DNA from: Caulobacteraceae bacterium | GTDB lineage: Bacteria; Pseudomonadota; Alphaproteobacteria; Caulobacterales; Caulobacteraceae | Direction of reading: 5' to 3' | Assembly (NCBI GenBank): GCA_025351125.1 | Contig: JANXWN010000147.1 | Location: 1 to 7,029, forward strand | DNA length: 7,029 bases | Part shown: one piece after another, positions 1 through 6,079 of the stretch | Layout of the letters: every line of letters begins with the position of its first letter | Numbering within the stretch: the stretch's first letter is position 1 | The notes under the pieces: generated by a model | The model's database searches: none | Told to the model about the DNA's origin: nothing | Seen by the model: the letters and a program-made list of their open reading frames with translations, nothing else | Made by a program: the position numbers and the translations under genes

Positions 1-1709
1 ATTTGACCGCCACCGGACGCGCGCCCGATCGTGTCGCCCTGGTCGAAGCCTACGCCAAAGAGCAGGGCTTGTGGGTCGAGCCCGGCATGGAGCCGCCGGT
101 GTTCACCGACACGCTCGATCTTGATCTGACATCGGTGCTGCCGTCGCTGGCCGGCCCCAAACGTCCGCAAGATCGCGTGCTGCTAAGCGACGCCGCCGCA
201 AGTTTCCGCGCCGCCCTGCACGGCGAGTTTGACAAGACGGAAGATGCGTCCACCGCGCGGGTCGCGGTCGAGGGCGCCAAGCATGACGTCGGCAACGGCG
301 ACGTGGTGATAGCCGCCATCACCTCTTGCACCAACACTTCCAATCCCAGCGTTCTGATCGCGGCCGGTTTATTGGCGAAGAACGCCATCGCCAAAGGTCT
401 CAAAGTTAAGCCGTGGGTGAAAACATCGTTGGCGCCCGGCTCGCAGGTGGTCACCGACTACCTGACCAAGGCCGGCCTAACGAAATCACTCGATAGTTTA
501 GGGTTCAATCTGGTGGGCTATGGGTGCACCACCTGCATTGGCAATTCGGGGCCGCTGTCGGACCCGATCAGCAAGGCGGTGCAAGACGGTGATTTGGTGG
601 CTGTTTCGGTGCTTTCGGGCAATCGAAACTTCGAAGGCCGCGTCAATCCCGACGTGCGCGCCAACTATTTGGCTTCGCCGCCGCTGGTGGTGGCCTACGC
701 CCTGGCCGGCTCCATGCTCGTCGATCTCGCGACCGAGCCCTTGGGTCAAGGTAAGGGCGGAAAGGACGTTTTCCTTAAGGACATTTGGCCGAGCAACAAG
801 CAGATCGCTGACGTACAGCGTAAGGTCGTCGGCAGCGAAATGTTCGCTGCCCGCTATGCGGACGTGTTCAAAGGCGACAAGAACTGGCAGGCGATCGCGG
901 TGTCAGGCGGCCAGACCTATGCGTGGGAAATGGGCTCGACCTACGTGCAAAACCCGCCGTATTTCGAGGGTCTAACCATGACTCCCGAACCTATTTCCGA
1001 TATTTTGGAAGCGCGGATTCTGGCGATTTTCGGCGATTCCATAACCACCGACCACATCAGTCCCGCGGGCAATATCCGCAAAGCTTCGCCGGCCGGCGAA
1101 TATTTGTCCCAGCGCCAAGTGAGTCAGAGCGAATTCAATTCCTACGGCGCGCGGCGCGGCAATCATGAAGTGATGATGCGCGGCACCTTCGCCAATATCC
1201 GCATTCGCAACAAGATAACGCCTGACATCGAGGGCGGCGTCACACGGCACTTTCCGTCCGGTGAGGTCTTGCCGATCTATGACGCGGCAATGCGCTATAA
1301 GGCCGAAGGGCGCGGCGCCGTGGTGTTCGCGGGTAAGGAATACGGCACCGGGTCCTCGCGTGACTGGGCGGCAAAGGGCGCCAAGCTTTTGGGCGTACGG
1401 GCGGTGATTGCCGAAAGCTTCGAGCGTATTCACCGCTCGAACCTCGTCGGCATGGGGGTTTTGCCGTTGCAATTTATTACCGATGGCTGGCAACGTCTCA
1501 ATCTGACTGGCGACGAGATCGTCACCATCCGCGATCTTAATTCGATTCACCCGCGCCGCCAGTTGATGGTCGAGCTCTACCGCCCGACCGACGGCAAGAT
1601 CGCACGCTTCCCCGTGCGCTGCCGCATCGATACGGCGACCGAGCTGGCGTATTTCAACAATGGCGGGGTTTTGAACTACGTTTTGCGCAAACTCGCCAAG
1701 CCCGATTGA
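1..1709 (+). CDS. acnA: Aconitate hydratase AcnA, 5'-truncated by window edge
   Basis: Aconitase interconverts citrate and isocitrate through cis-aconitate in the cytoplasm, serving the TCA and glyoxylate cycles. The reading frame is open from the first base and the TTG at position 3 is internal, so the true start lies upstream. The 568 visible residues (numbered from that TTG) carry the three [4Fe-4S] ligands: Cys109 in ITSCTNTSNP, and Cys175 and Cys178 in YGCTTCIGNSG. The 66- and 3-residue spacings match the AcnA/IRP1 class, which suggests roughly 330 N-terminal residues are missing. The C-terminal swivel domain is complete, with GDSITTDHISPAGNI (344-358), the substrate-binding YGTGSSRDWAAKG (447-459) and ERIHRSNLVGMGVLPL (474-489). 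The gene ends in TGA at 1707-1709. No frameshift or missing key residue is seen. The AcnB and 2-methylcitrate dehydratase classes are less likely given this motif set. No clear terminator follows. Confidence 0.97.
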   Translation, partial: LTATGRAPDRVALVEAYAKEQGLWVEPGMEPPVFTDTLDLDLTSVLPSLAGPKRPQDRVLLSDAAASFRAALHGEFDKTEDASTARVAVEGAKHDVGNGDVVIAAITSCTNTSNPSVLIAAGLLAKNAIAKGLKVKPWVKTSLAPGSQVVTDYLTKAGLTKSLDSLGFNLVGYGCTTCIGNSGPLSDPISKAVQDGDLVAVSVLSGNRNFEGRVNPDVRANYLASPPLVVAYALAGSMLVDLATEPLGQGKGGKDVFLKDIWPSNKQIADVQRKVVGSEMFAARYADVFKGDKNWQAIAVSGGQTYAWEMGSTYVQNPPYFEGLTMTPEPISDILEARILAIFGDSITTDHISPAGNIRKASPAGEYLSQRQVSQSEFNSYGARRGNHEVMMRGTFANIRIRNKITPDIEGGVTRHFPSGEVLPIYDAAMRYKAEGRGAVVFAGKEYGTGSSRDWAAKGAKLLGVRAVIAESFERIHRSNLVGMGVLPLQFITDGWQRLNLTGDEIVTIRDLNSIHPRRQLMVELYRPTDGKIARFPVRCRIDTATELAYFNNGGVLNYVLRKLAKPD

Positions 1710-1865
1710 GTGCGGTCACCCTCACCTCATCGTCGGATTTACAGGTGCAATTTTGGATTTGCGGCGGGGAATGCTGTGCTGGATGACGTCGAGCGGATGA
1801 GTACACGCCTGGACAACACAATTTCGTGAAAGCGTAGGCGCAAAACTCAGCTTAATGGCAGGTTT

Positions 1866-2576
1866 ATGAAACGGGTCGCGTTAGCGTTGTGGGTTTGTGT
1901 CGCGGTCGCCCTGCCGGGCGTCGCCTCGGCGCGTCACCCGGTCGTCGTGGAGCTGTTCACGGCGCAAGGCTGTTCTTCGTGCGCCAAGGCGAATGTTTGG
2001 CTCGGTCAAATCGCCGATCGACCCGGAGTGATCGCTCTGACCTGGTCGGTGGATTATTGGGATTATCTGGGGTGGAAAGACAGTTTCGCGCAACCGGAAT
2101 ACACATCCCGCCAACAAAGTTACGAACGCCGCTTTGGCCTGCTCGACGTCTACACCCCGCAGGTCGTGGTTGATGGAGCGGCACAATCGCCGGGAGATAA
2201 AACCGCCGATATCGACGAACTTATCAAACAATCCGTCCGGTCGCGGCGACCGGAACCGCAGATACGCTTCCTATCCGATGGGCGGATCGGCATAGGAACC
2301 GGCGCAAGGCCCCTTGCGGCGGCGGAGGTATGGTTGGTGCGCTACGATCCGCGCGCACAAGATGTCGAGGTGACCGCGGGTGACAACAGCGGCGCCAAGG
2401 TGCCGCTGCGCAATGTCGTGCGGCGGCTCACGCGCTTGGGCGCTTGGTCGGGTCGGGCCATCGTGTTCAAGAAGCCCGATCCGATCCCCGGAGGATTGAC
2501 GACCTTGATTTTAGTGCAGGCGGCGCGCGGCGGCCCCATTGTCGCGACGGCGCAGCACGTTGATGCATCGCGTTGA
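1866..2576 (+). CDS. DUF1223 family exported thioredoxin-like protein
   Basis: A 236-residue protein of the DUF1223 family (PF06764), which has a thioredoxin-like fold and no settled function. Residues 1-22 look like a Sec signal peptide: MKR, a hydrophobic core, then VASA before Arg23. The mature protein would therefore be periplasmic. Just after it comes ELFTAQGCSSC, with a CxxC pair at Cys36/Cys39, followed by family motifs DYWDYLGWKDSF (63-74), the probable cis-proline segment VYTPQVVVDG (95-104) and NVVRRL (183-188). A redox role is inferred only from the CxxC and fold. One oddity is that CxxC is followed by AKAN, where I recall Pro-Pro-Ala-Asp in most relatives. The ATG at 1866 begins the signal peptide directly; the upstream Shine-Dalgarno (gcagg, about 1858-1862) is weak and close. 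The gene follows acnA by 156 bp, an arrangement I recall from other alphaproteobacteria. Confidence 0.9.
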   Translation: MKRVALALWVCVAVALPGVASARHPVVVELFTAQGCSSCAKANVWLGQIADRPGVIALTWSVDYWDYLGWKDSFAQPEYTSRQQSYERRFGLLDVYTPQVVVDGAAQSPGDKTADIDELIKQSVRSRRPEPQIRFLSDGRIGIGTGARPLAAAEVWLVRYDPRAQDVEVTAGDNSGAKVPLRNVVRRLTRLGAWSGRAIVFKKPDPIPGGLTTLILVQAARGGPIVATAQHVDASR

Positions 2577-2858
2577 GGCCTCGATCACCGTCATGGGCAA
2601 ATACCCACGAATTTTAGGGCCACTATCAAGAGGCCGGGACAAGGCTTGGAGGAAAACGCCGGCCAACCGGTGCCCCAACTTCGAGGGCTGGGGGGGCTGT
2701 TCAGAAACCGAAGCCGCAGGCGCTCCGGTCAGCCGACATCGGATTTATCATATCCCAACTCGGCGCCTGAAGGGCCGAACTAAGGTGATTTCGCGGCCCA
2801 CGATGTCTCCGAACGACGCTCTCGCCAAGCGACCCGACGCGCGCTAGGCTCGCGGCCA
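2577..2858. other. Gene-free stretch between DUF1223 and DUF2794 genes
   Basis: This 282-bp stretch holds no convincing gene. An arginine-rich frame crosses it (2539-2847) but starts inside the DUF1223 gene, resembles no family I know and ends within the likely -10 box of the next gene. Visible details are a run of seven G at 2690-2696, a weak TCGGC/GCCGA stem around 2760-2780, and the promoter-like sequence at 2822-2850. I see no strong terminator after the DUF1223 gene and no recognisable tRNA, SRP RNA or tmRNA core. A small RNA cannot be excluded by eye. Confidence 0.5.
2822..2850 (+). promoter_or_regulatory. Probable sigma-70-type promoter of the DUF2794 gene
   Basis: The -10 element is TAGGCT (2845-2850). 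A weak -35, TCGCCA (2822-2827), lies 17 bp upstream and resembles TTGCCA-type boxes. Only 8 nt separate the -10 from the ATG at 2859, so transcription should begin at or next to the start codon, and no Shine-Dalgarno fits in the gap. A leaderless mRNA is inferred. The 14 bp ending at the -10 (2837-2850) match the LytTR gene promoter at 12 of 14 positions. Confidence 0.55.
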
Positions 2859-3200
2859 ATGACGTTTCATTCGGCCTCCCAAAATCCGCCGCCGCAGAGC
2901 GGAATGGTGTTCTTTGACCGCCCCGAACTTAACCAACTTCTGGGACTTTACGGACGCATGGTGGCCGCCGGTCATTGGCGTGACTACGCCATTGACGGTT
3001 TGAAAGACGCCGCGGTGTTTTCGGTGTTTCGGCGGGCGTCGGAAATTCCACTTTACCGCATCGAAAAGCACCCCGCGCTGGCGCGACGGCAGGGTCAATG
3101 GATCGTTACCGCCCACGGCGGCCTAGTATTGAAACGTGGGCACGACCTGTCGCAAGTTCTGCGTCTATTTGATCGCGCCCGGCTCACCGTCGTGCGCTAA
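2859..3200 (+). CDS. DUF2794 family protein
   Basis: A 113-residue soluble protein that fits the alphaproteobacterial DUF2794 family (PF10984), whose function is not known. Almost the whole length after residue 16 is family-typical: FFDRPELNQLLGLYGRMVAAG, HWRDYAIDGLKDAAVFSVFRR, PLYRIEKHPALARRQGQW and a final LKRGHDLSQVLRLFDR. There is no signal peptide or membrane segment, so it should be cytoplasmic. The ATG at 2859 gives the expected length and sits 8 nt after a likely -10 box with no ribosome binding site, which fits a leaderless message. It stands alone, ending in TAA at 3198-3200 just before a strong hairpin, and faces the convergent BI-1 family gene. It reads as a short conserved housekeeping-type protein with nothing broken. 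Confidence 0.9.
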   Translation: MTFHSASQNPPPQSGMVFFDRPELNQLLGLYGRMVAAGHWRDYAIDGLKDAAVFSVFRRASEIPLYRIEKHPALARRQGQWIVTAHGGLVLKRGHDLSQVLRLFDRARLTVVR

Positions 3201-3210
3201 GACCTACGAA

Positions 3211-3240
3211 AAAAGCCCCGGCTGCGAAGCCGAGGCTTTT
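3211..3240. terminator. Bidirectional Rho-independent terminator
   Basis: AAAAGCC (3211-3217) pairs with GGCTTTT (3234-3240). After one C/A mismatch, CGGCT (3219-3223) pairs with AGCCG (3228-3232), closed by the tetraloop GCGA (3224-3227), a stable GNRA type. The T-run ends the rightward DUF2794 transcript, and the A-run at 3209-3214 serves as the U-tract for the leftward BI-1 family transcript. The hairpin lies between the two convergent stop codons, as expected. Confidence 0.9.
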
Positions 3241-3262
3241 ATCAGAGGGTACGTCGTCGGAC

Positions 3263-4009
3263 TTAACGGCGACTTCCGCCCATGAAAAAGAGCAAAAATC
3301 GGAACAGATTAATAAAGTCGAGGTAAAGGCTCAAAGCGCCATAGCTGGTGGCCACGCTCATGGCCGCCTGGTCGCCGCCCAGCTGGTAATAGGTCATTTT
3401 CAACCGTTGAGTGTCATAAGCGATCAAGCCGGCGAAGATCAGCACGCCAATCGCGTTGATGGCGAAGACAAGCATTGCTGAATGCAGAAAAAGACTGGCT
3501 ACCATCGCGACAATGAGGCCGATCAAACCCATGATCAAAAAAGCACCCATCGGGGCCAGATCGCGCTTGGTCGTATAACCCACGAGCGAAAGCCCGCCGA
3601 ACGCCGCCGCCGTCACCAAAAACGTCTGAAATATCGCGACATCCTGATACATCATAAACACGCTGCCCAGCGACGCGCCGATCAAGGATACGATGACCCA
3701 ATAGGTAATTCCCGCGGTCTGCGGCGACTGCTTGCGCACAAACCCTTGCACCAAAAGGATGGCCAAAGGCGCGAACGCCACAACCATTCCCAAAACGGTG
3801 TAACCGCGTCGACCCAGTTCATCGGTGCGCCACAACAGTTGCTGCACCGCCGGAATCGTGCCGGTCACGTAGGCCAGCGCCGCGGAAAGCAGCAAACCTA
3901 AGGCCACCTTGTTATAAACGCCGAGCATGAAGCCGCGCAGCCCGGAATCGATCGCCATATCCGCCGTCGCCGGAGCTTGGCGTGTCAGTCCCCGATCAAA
4001 GTCGCTCAT
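3263..4009 (-). CDS. Bax inhibitor-1 (BI-1/YccA) family membrane protein
   Basis: A 248-residue inner-membrane protein of the BI-1/TMBIM family with about seven hydrophobic segments. Eukaryotic and Bacillus (YetJ) members conduct or leak calcium; E. coli YccA interacts with the FtsH protease. Which role applies here is unknown. Family marks, counted from the chosen start, are GLRGFMLGVYNKVALGLLLS (23-42), GGLSLVGYTTKRDL (138-151), AYDTQRLK (197-204) and LYLDFINLFRFLLFFMG (228-244), including the acidic residues Asp199 and Asp231 in the last two segments. I chose ATG 4009 because AAGGG lies 8 nt upstream and MSDFDRG resembles the usual N-terminus. ATG 4033 and GTG 4051 are in frame but have weaker ribosome sites. 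It lies 88 bp downstream of yciB on the same strand and ends before the shared terminator. Confidence 0.93.
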   Translation of the reverse strand: MSDFDRGLTRQAPATADMAIDSGLRGFMLGVYNKVALGLLLSAALAYVTGTIPAVQQLLWRTDELGRRGYTVLGMVVAFAPLAILLVQGFVRKQSPQTAGITYWVIVSLIGASLGSVFMMYQDVAIFQTFLVTAAAFGGLSLVGYTTKRDLAPMGAFLIMGLIGLIVAMVASLFLHSAMLVFAINAIGVLIFAGLIAYDTQRLKMTYYQLGGDQAAMSVATSYGALSLYLDFINLFRFLLFFMGGSRR

Positions 4010-4017
4010 CGAGAAAA

Positions 4018-4022
4018 CCCTT
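4018..4022 (-). promoter_or_regulatory. Shine-Dalgarno deciding the BI-1 gene start
   Basis: On the minus strand AAGGG (4022 to 4018) lies 8 nt before the ATG at 4009. The two in-frame upstream starts at 4033 and 4051 lack a comparable site, so this favours the shorter 248-residue protein. Confidence 0.65.
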
Positions 4023-4059
4023 AAATCTTTCATAGCGACCCCGTTGGTCACCGGTTTCA

Positions 4060-4088
4060 GATATCGGCCCGCGCGGGCCTCGACGCAA
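4060..4088 (-). promoter_or_regulatory. Candidate promoter for BI-1 gene with palindrome in spacer
   Basis: Reading the minus strand, TTGCGT (4088-4083) is followed after 17 bp by GATATC (4065-4060); ATATCT at an 18-bp spacing is an alternative -10. The spacer contains the perfect 14-bp palindrome GGCCCGCGCGGGCC (4066-4079), placed where a repressor would block polymerase. Transcription would begin near 4052, giving a leader of about 40 nt before the chosen ATG. The palindrome could instead be a short hairpin downstream of yciB, but no U-tract follows it. Confidence 0.35.
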
Positions 4089-4097
4089 GGCCATTGT

Positions 4098-4751
4098 TTA
4101 TGAAAGGATTGTCACCTGCGACGCCGCCGCCAAAACGCGTTTGCGGACGATCACGCGGGTGGTCGCGTATTGCACGCTAAATAGCGCCAGTTTCGAAACA
4201 AGCGGAACGACGCCGATGAACCAAGCCCATGCTTTGGGATCACCCTGCATCACAATCATCAGATTTGCCGCCGCGGTCAGGAACATCATGGCGGCCCAGA
4301 GATATCCAAACACCGTTATCACGTCGCGGCACCAGTCGACCACCACGGGAGGCATATACCGCGTCATCCACCCCGGCTTGAGCATGACCGCGCCGACGGC
4401 GACGTAGATCAAGGTCGGTTTGAACATCACAAAGCGCGCGTCGCGGGTGAACAGCGCCGCGCCGCCAAACACGACGACGAGCGCCAAGCTCAACCACTGC
4501 ATCGCGTCGATTCGAGAGCGACGCGCCTTTAGATAACCGATTTGACCGACGCCCACGGCAATCGCTAGACCGGTCGCGGCGTAAATATTGTGGGTGATGG
4601 CATAGAGGCCAACAAACAATAGGGTCGATAACAGATCGGCGATCAGCCATTTGCCGGCATGAAAAAGAGGATGAATTGAGGACTCTGCGGTAGGTCTCCC
4701 TAGAATTGGTGGCGGCAACGCGAGGGACACGGTGTCTGATGGCGCGGTCAT
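4098..4751 (-). CDS. yciB: IspZ/YciB family inner-membrane protein
   Basis: A 217-residue polytopic protein of the septation protein A family (IspZ/YciB). Members are linked to septum formation and envelope integrity in Shigella and E. coli; the biochemical activity is not known. Roughly five to six hydrophobic segments run from residue 34 to 196. The family core is seen in MQWLSLALVVVFGGAALF (84-101), then TRDARFVMFKPTLIYVAVGA (102-121), and in DWCRDVITVFGYLWAAMMFL (139-158). The polar N-terminus (1-30) is longer than in short enterobacterial forms and is not predicted to be an export signal. ATG 4751 is supported by GGAG 7 nt upstream. The gene diverges from the LytTR regulator across 140 bp and precedes the BI-1 gene on the same strand, possibly as one unit. 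Confidence 0.87.
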   Translation of the reverse strand: MTAPSDTVSLALPPPILGRPTAESSIHPLFHAGKWLIADLLSTLLFVGLYAITHNIYAATGLAIAVGVGQIGYLKARRSRIDAMQWLSLALVVVFGGAALFTRDARFVMFKPTLIYVAVGAVMLKPGWMTRYMPPVVVDWCRDVITVFGYLWAAMMFLTAAANLMIVMQGDPKAWAWFIGVVPLVSKLALFSVQYATTRVIVRKRVLAAASQVTILS

Positions 4752-4758
4752 GGGTCGG

Positions 4759-4762
4759 CTCC
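4759..4762 (-). promoter_or_regulatory. Shine-Dalgarno of yciB
   Basis: On the minus strand GGAG (within AACGGAG, 4765 to 4759) sits 7 nt before the ATG at 4751, fixing that start. It overlaps a plus-strand sequence, TCCGTTGAG (4760-4768), that fits the published LytTR half-site consensus as I recall it. Confidence 0.65.
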
Positions 4763-4821
4763 GTTGAGATAAGCCGATGTGAGGCGTTGCCCCGCGCGCC
4801 GCAATCGTGTTTGCGCCAACA

Positions 4822-4837
4822 GGCGAATGGGTTCGCC
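4822..4837. repeat. Inverted repeat upstream of LytTR promoter
   Basis: GGCGAA (4822-4827) and TTCGCC (4832-4837) form a perfect 6-bp inverted repeat around TGGG. Its TTCGC/GCGAA units recur in the palindrome at 4863-4872, about 38 bp centre to centre. It may be an upstream operator or a hairpin; no function is shown. Confidence 0.4.
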
Positions 4838-4854
4838 GGCGGGCGAGCGGGCGT

Positions 4855-4884
4855 TTGCCGATGTTCGCGAACGCACGCTAGACT
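4855..4884 (+). promoter_or_regulatory. Probable promoter of the LytTR gene with spacer palindrome
   Basis: TTGCCG (4855-4860) and TAGACT (4879-4884) are separated by 18 bp, a good alphaproteobacterial housekeeping-type promoter. The spacer contains the perfect palindrome GTTCGCGAAC (4863-4872), a likely operator position. The ATG at 4892 follows the -10 by 7 nt, so the transcript probably starts at the start codon. The only purine run, AGAG, lies 2 nt from the ATG, too close for a normal ribosome site. Confidence 0.6.
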
Positions 4885-4891
4885 TAGAGCT

Positions 4892-5698
4892 ATGAAACCG
4901 CCTCCAACACTTTTGGGCGCGCCACGCGATTGGGCGCTCGATTTGGGCGTCGCCACCCTGGTTGGCGCCTTCCTTGGCGTGCTTGGTCCGTTTGGTAGCT
5001 TCTACGGCGGCCCCTTCGAACTGCGGATCGCCTATTGGGTTGCTTCTTTGTGGATCGGTTTCATCGCTCTGACCCTGGTCATACGTCTGTCGCTGCGGAC
5101 GGCGCACCGCTGGGACCTTCCGATCTGGTTCGCCCTCGCCGTCGGAGCCGCTGTCGGGTCGCTTCCCGCGGGCCTCATGATCGCCGGATTTTCCGCTTGG
5201 TTCTGGCCGGGCAATCACGGGCGAATCAGCCCCTTCCCGGTTTGGTACGGCGAGACGCTCGCTATCGCCGAGCCGTTCACCTTCGCCGTCTATTTCCTGC
5301 GAAATCGGCCGGCGGCGCCGGTCACCGCGGTCGCGGAGCCACTTGCTTCGCCGACCGCGTCTTTGACAGCGCGGGCGGCCACCGGCGGCTTTCTCAATCG
5401 GCTGCCAGCGCGGCTCGGGCGCGACCTGTTGTGCCTGCAGATGGAAGATCATTATGTGCGCGCTCACACCGCACTGGGTTCGGACCTTATACTGACGCCG
5501 CTGAAAGACGCCGTCGCCGAATTGGGGGCCATTGACGGTCTGCAAGTGCATCGCTCGTGGTGGGTTGCCAAAAACGCCGTCGGACACGCTATTCTCAACG
5601 GTCGCAATCAAGTCCTTCGTCTAAGCAATGGCCTGGATGTGCCCGTCAGTCGCGCCTCGATCGCCAAACTTCGCGCCGCTGGATGGCTGTCAGACTGA
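4892..5698 (+). CDS. Membrane-anchored LytTR-domain transcriptional regulator
   Basis: A 268-residue one-component regulator. The N-terminal half has about four hydrophobic segments (near residues 15-37, 45-67, 77-105 and 119-136). A proline/alanine-rich linker (139-165) joins it to a C-terminal LytTR DNA-binding domain (about 167-262). That domain is recognised from LPARLGRDLLCLQMEDHYVR (171-190), then GLQVHRSWWVAKNAV (216-230) and LSNGLDVPVSRASIAKLR (244-261). LytTR domains bind DNA through a beta-sheet fold, usually at paired direct repeats. There is no receiver domain and no histidine kinase nearby, so the membrane part probably senses or sequesters; the signal is unknown. ATG 4892 begins the protein sensibly before the first segment and lies 7 nt after a good -10. 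The frame is open further upstream, but that extension would run across the promoter. The end overlaps the DUF2237 gene by 9 bp, tail to tail. Confidence 0.9.
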   Translation: MKPPPTLLGAPRDWALDLGVATLVGAFLGVLGPFGSFYGGPFELRIAYWVASLWIGFIALTLVIRLSLRTAHRWDLPIWFALAVGAAVGSLPAGLMIAGFSAWFWPGNHGRISPFPVWYGETLAIAEPFTFAVYFLRNRPAAPVTAVAEPLASPTASLTARAATGGFLNRLPARLGRDLLCLQMEDHYVRAHTALGSDLILTPLKDAVAELGAIDGLQVHRSWWVAKNAVGHAILNGRNQVLRLSNGLDVPVSRASIAKLRAAGWLSD

Positions 5699-6073
5699 TG
5701 CGGCATGCGACTTGAGCACGCTCAAGGGCGCTATGGCCAGCATTTCTTCATGCGTCGCTTCCAGCACAATCATCGGCGCGGCGCCGGCATCAAATGCTTC
5801 CTTCCAACGCGGGGCGCACAGGCACCAGTGATCGCCGGGACGCAGGCCGGCAAATCCGAACTCGGGCCTCGGCGTCGAAAGATCATTGCCCGCGGCCATG
5901 GAAAACTTCAGAAAACTGGCTGTCATCACCGCGCACACCGTGTGCATTCCGGTATCGTCCGGCCCGGTTTCGCAGCAGCCGTTGCGGTAGAACCCCGTCA
6001 GGGGATCGAGCGAGCAAGGCAGGAGCTCGCCCCCCAAAACATTGCGCGCCGATGGGTCGTATCGCATCACCAT
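5690..6073 (-). CDS. DUF2237 family protein
   Basis: A 127-residue cytoplasmic protein that closely fits the DUF2237 family, widespread in bacteria and without a known function. The family core is intact: RNVLGGELLPCSLDPLTGFY (10-29), NGCCETGPDDTGMHTVCAVM (31-50), GNDLSTPRPEFGFAGLRPGD (62-81), HWCLCAPRW (82-90) and VLEATHEEML (103-112). It carries six cysteines (20, 33, 34, 47, 84, 86), which could suit metal binding or redox chemistry, though this is inference only. ATG 6073 is preferred over ATG 6067: on the minus strand TAGGAT ends 6 nt before it and could act as a -10 for a leaderless mRNA, or its AGGA as a ribosome site 7 nt away. The gene diverges from the CoA ester lyase gene and ends inside the 3' end of the LytTR gene. 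Confidence 0.93.
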   Translation of the reverse strand: MVMRYDPSARNVLGGELLPCSLDPLTGFYRNGCCETGPDDTGMHTVCAVMTASFLKFSMAAGNDLSTPRPEFGFAGLRPGDHWCLCAPRWKEAFDAGAAPMIVLEATHEEMLAIAPLSVLKSHAASV

Positions 6074-6079
6074 AGTGCT

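Noticed and set aside
972..1550. Long minus-strand frame of 192 codons within aconitase.
   Set aside because: It is a shadow of the GC-rich acnA coding strand with no family resemblance; the same applies to the other long frames opposite real genes.
1710..1829. A 39-codon frame from GTG 1710 to TGA 1827-1829, with a protein-like tail LDDVERMSTRLDNTIS.
   Set aside because: It has no ribosome site, is very short and matches nothing known; an open frame of this size is expected by chance in GC-rich DNA.
2539..2847. A 102-codon plus-strand frame rich in arginine after the DUF1223 gene.
   Set aside because: It starts inside the DUF1223 coding region, has no ribosome site, resembles no family and ends inside the probable -10 box of the next gene.
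4010..4051. A longer BI-1 family protein from GTG 4051 or ATG 4033.
   Set aside because: ATG 4009 has the best-spaced Shine-Dalgarno (AAGGG, 8 nt) and gives the typical N-terminus of the family.
4767..4772. TTATCT on the minus strand as a -10 box for yciB.
   Set aside because: Its start point would fall inside the yciB Shine-Dalgarno, and no -35 is visible at 17-18 bp, so the real promoter is probably elsewhere.
4706..4891. A 62-residue N-terminal extension of the LytTR protein.
   Set aside because: It would cross the probable promoter and operator and part of yciB on the other strand; the ATG at 4892 fits the promoter and the first membrane segment.
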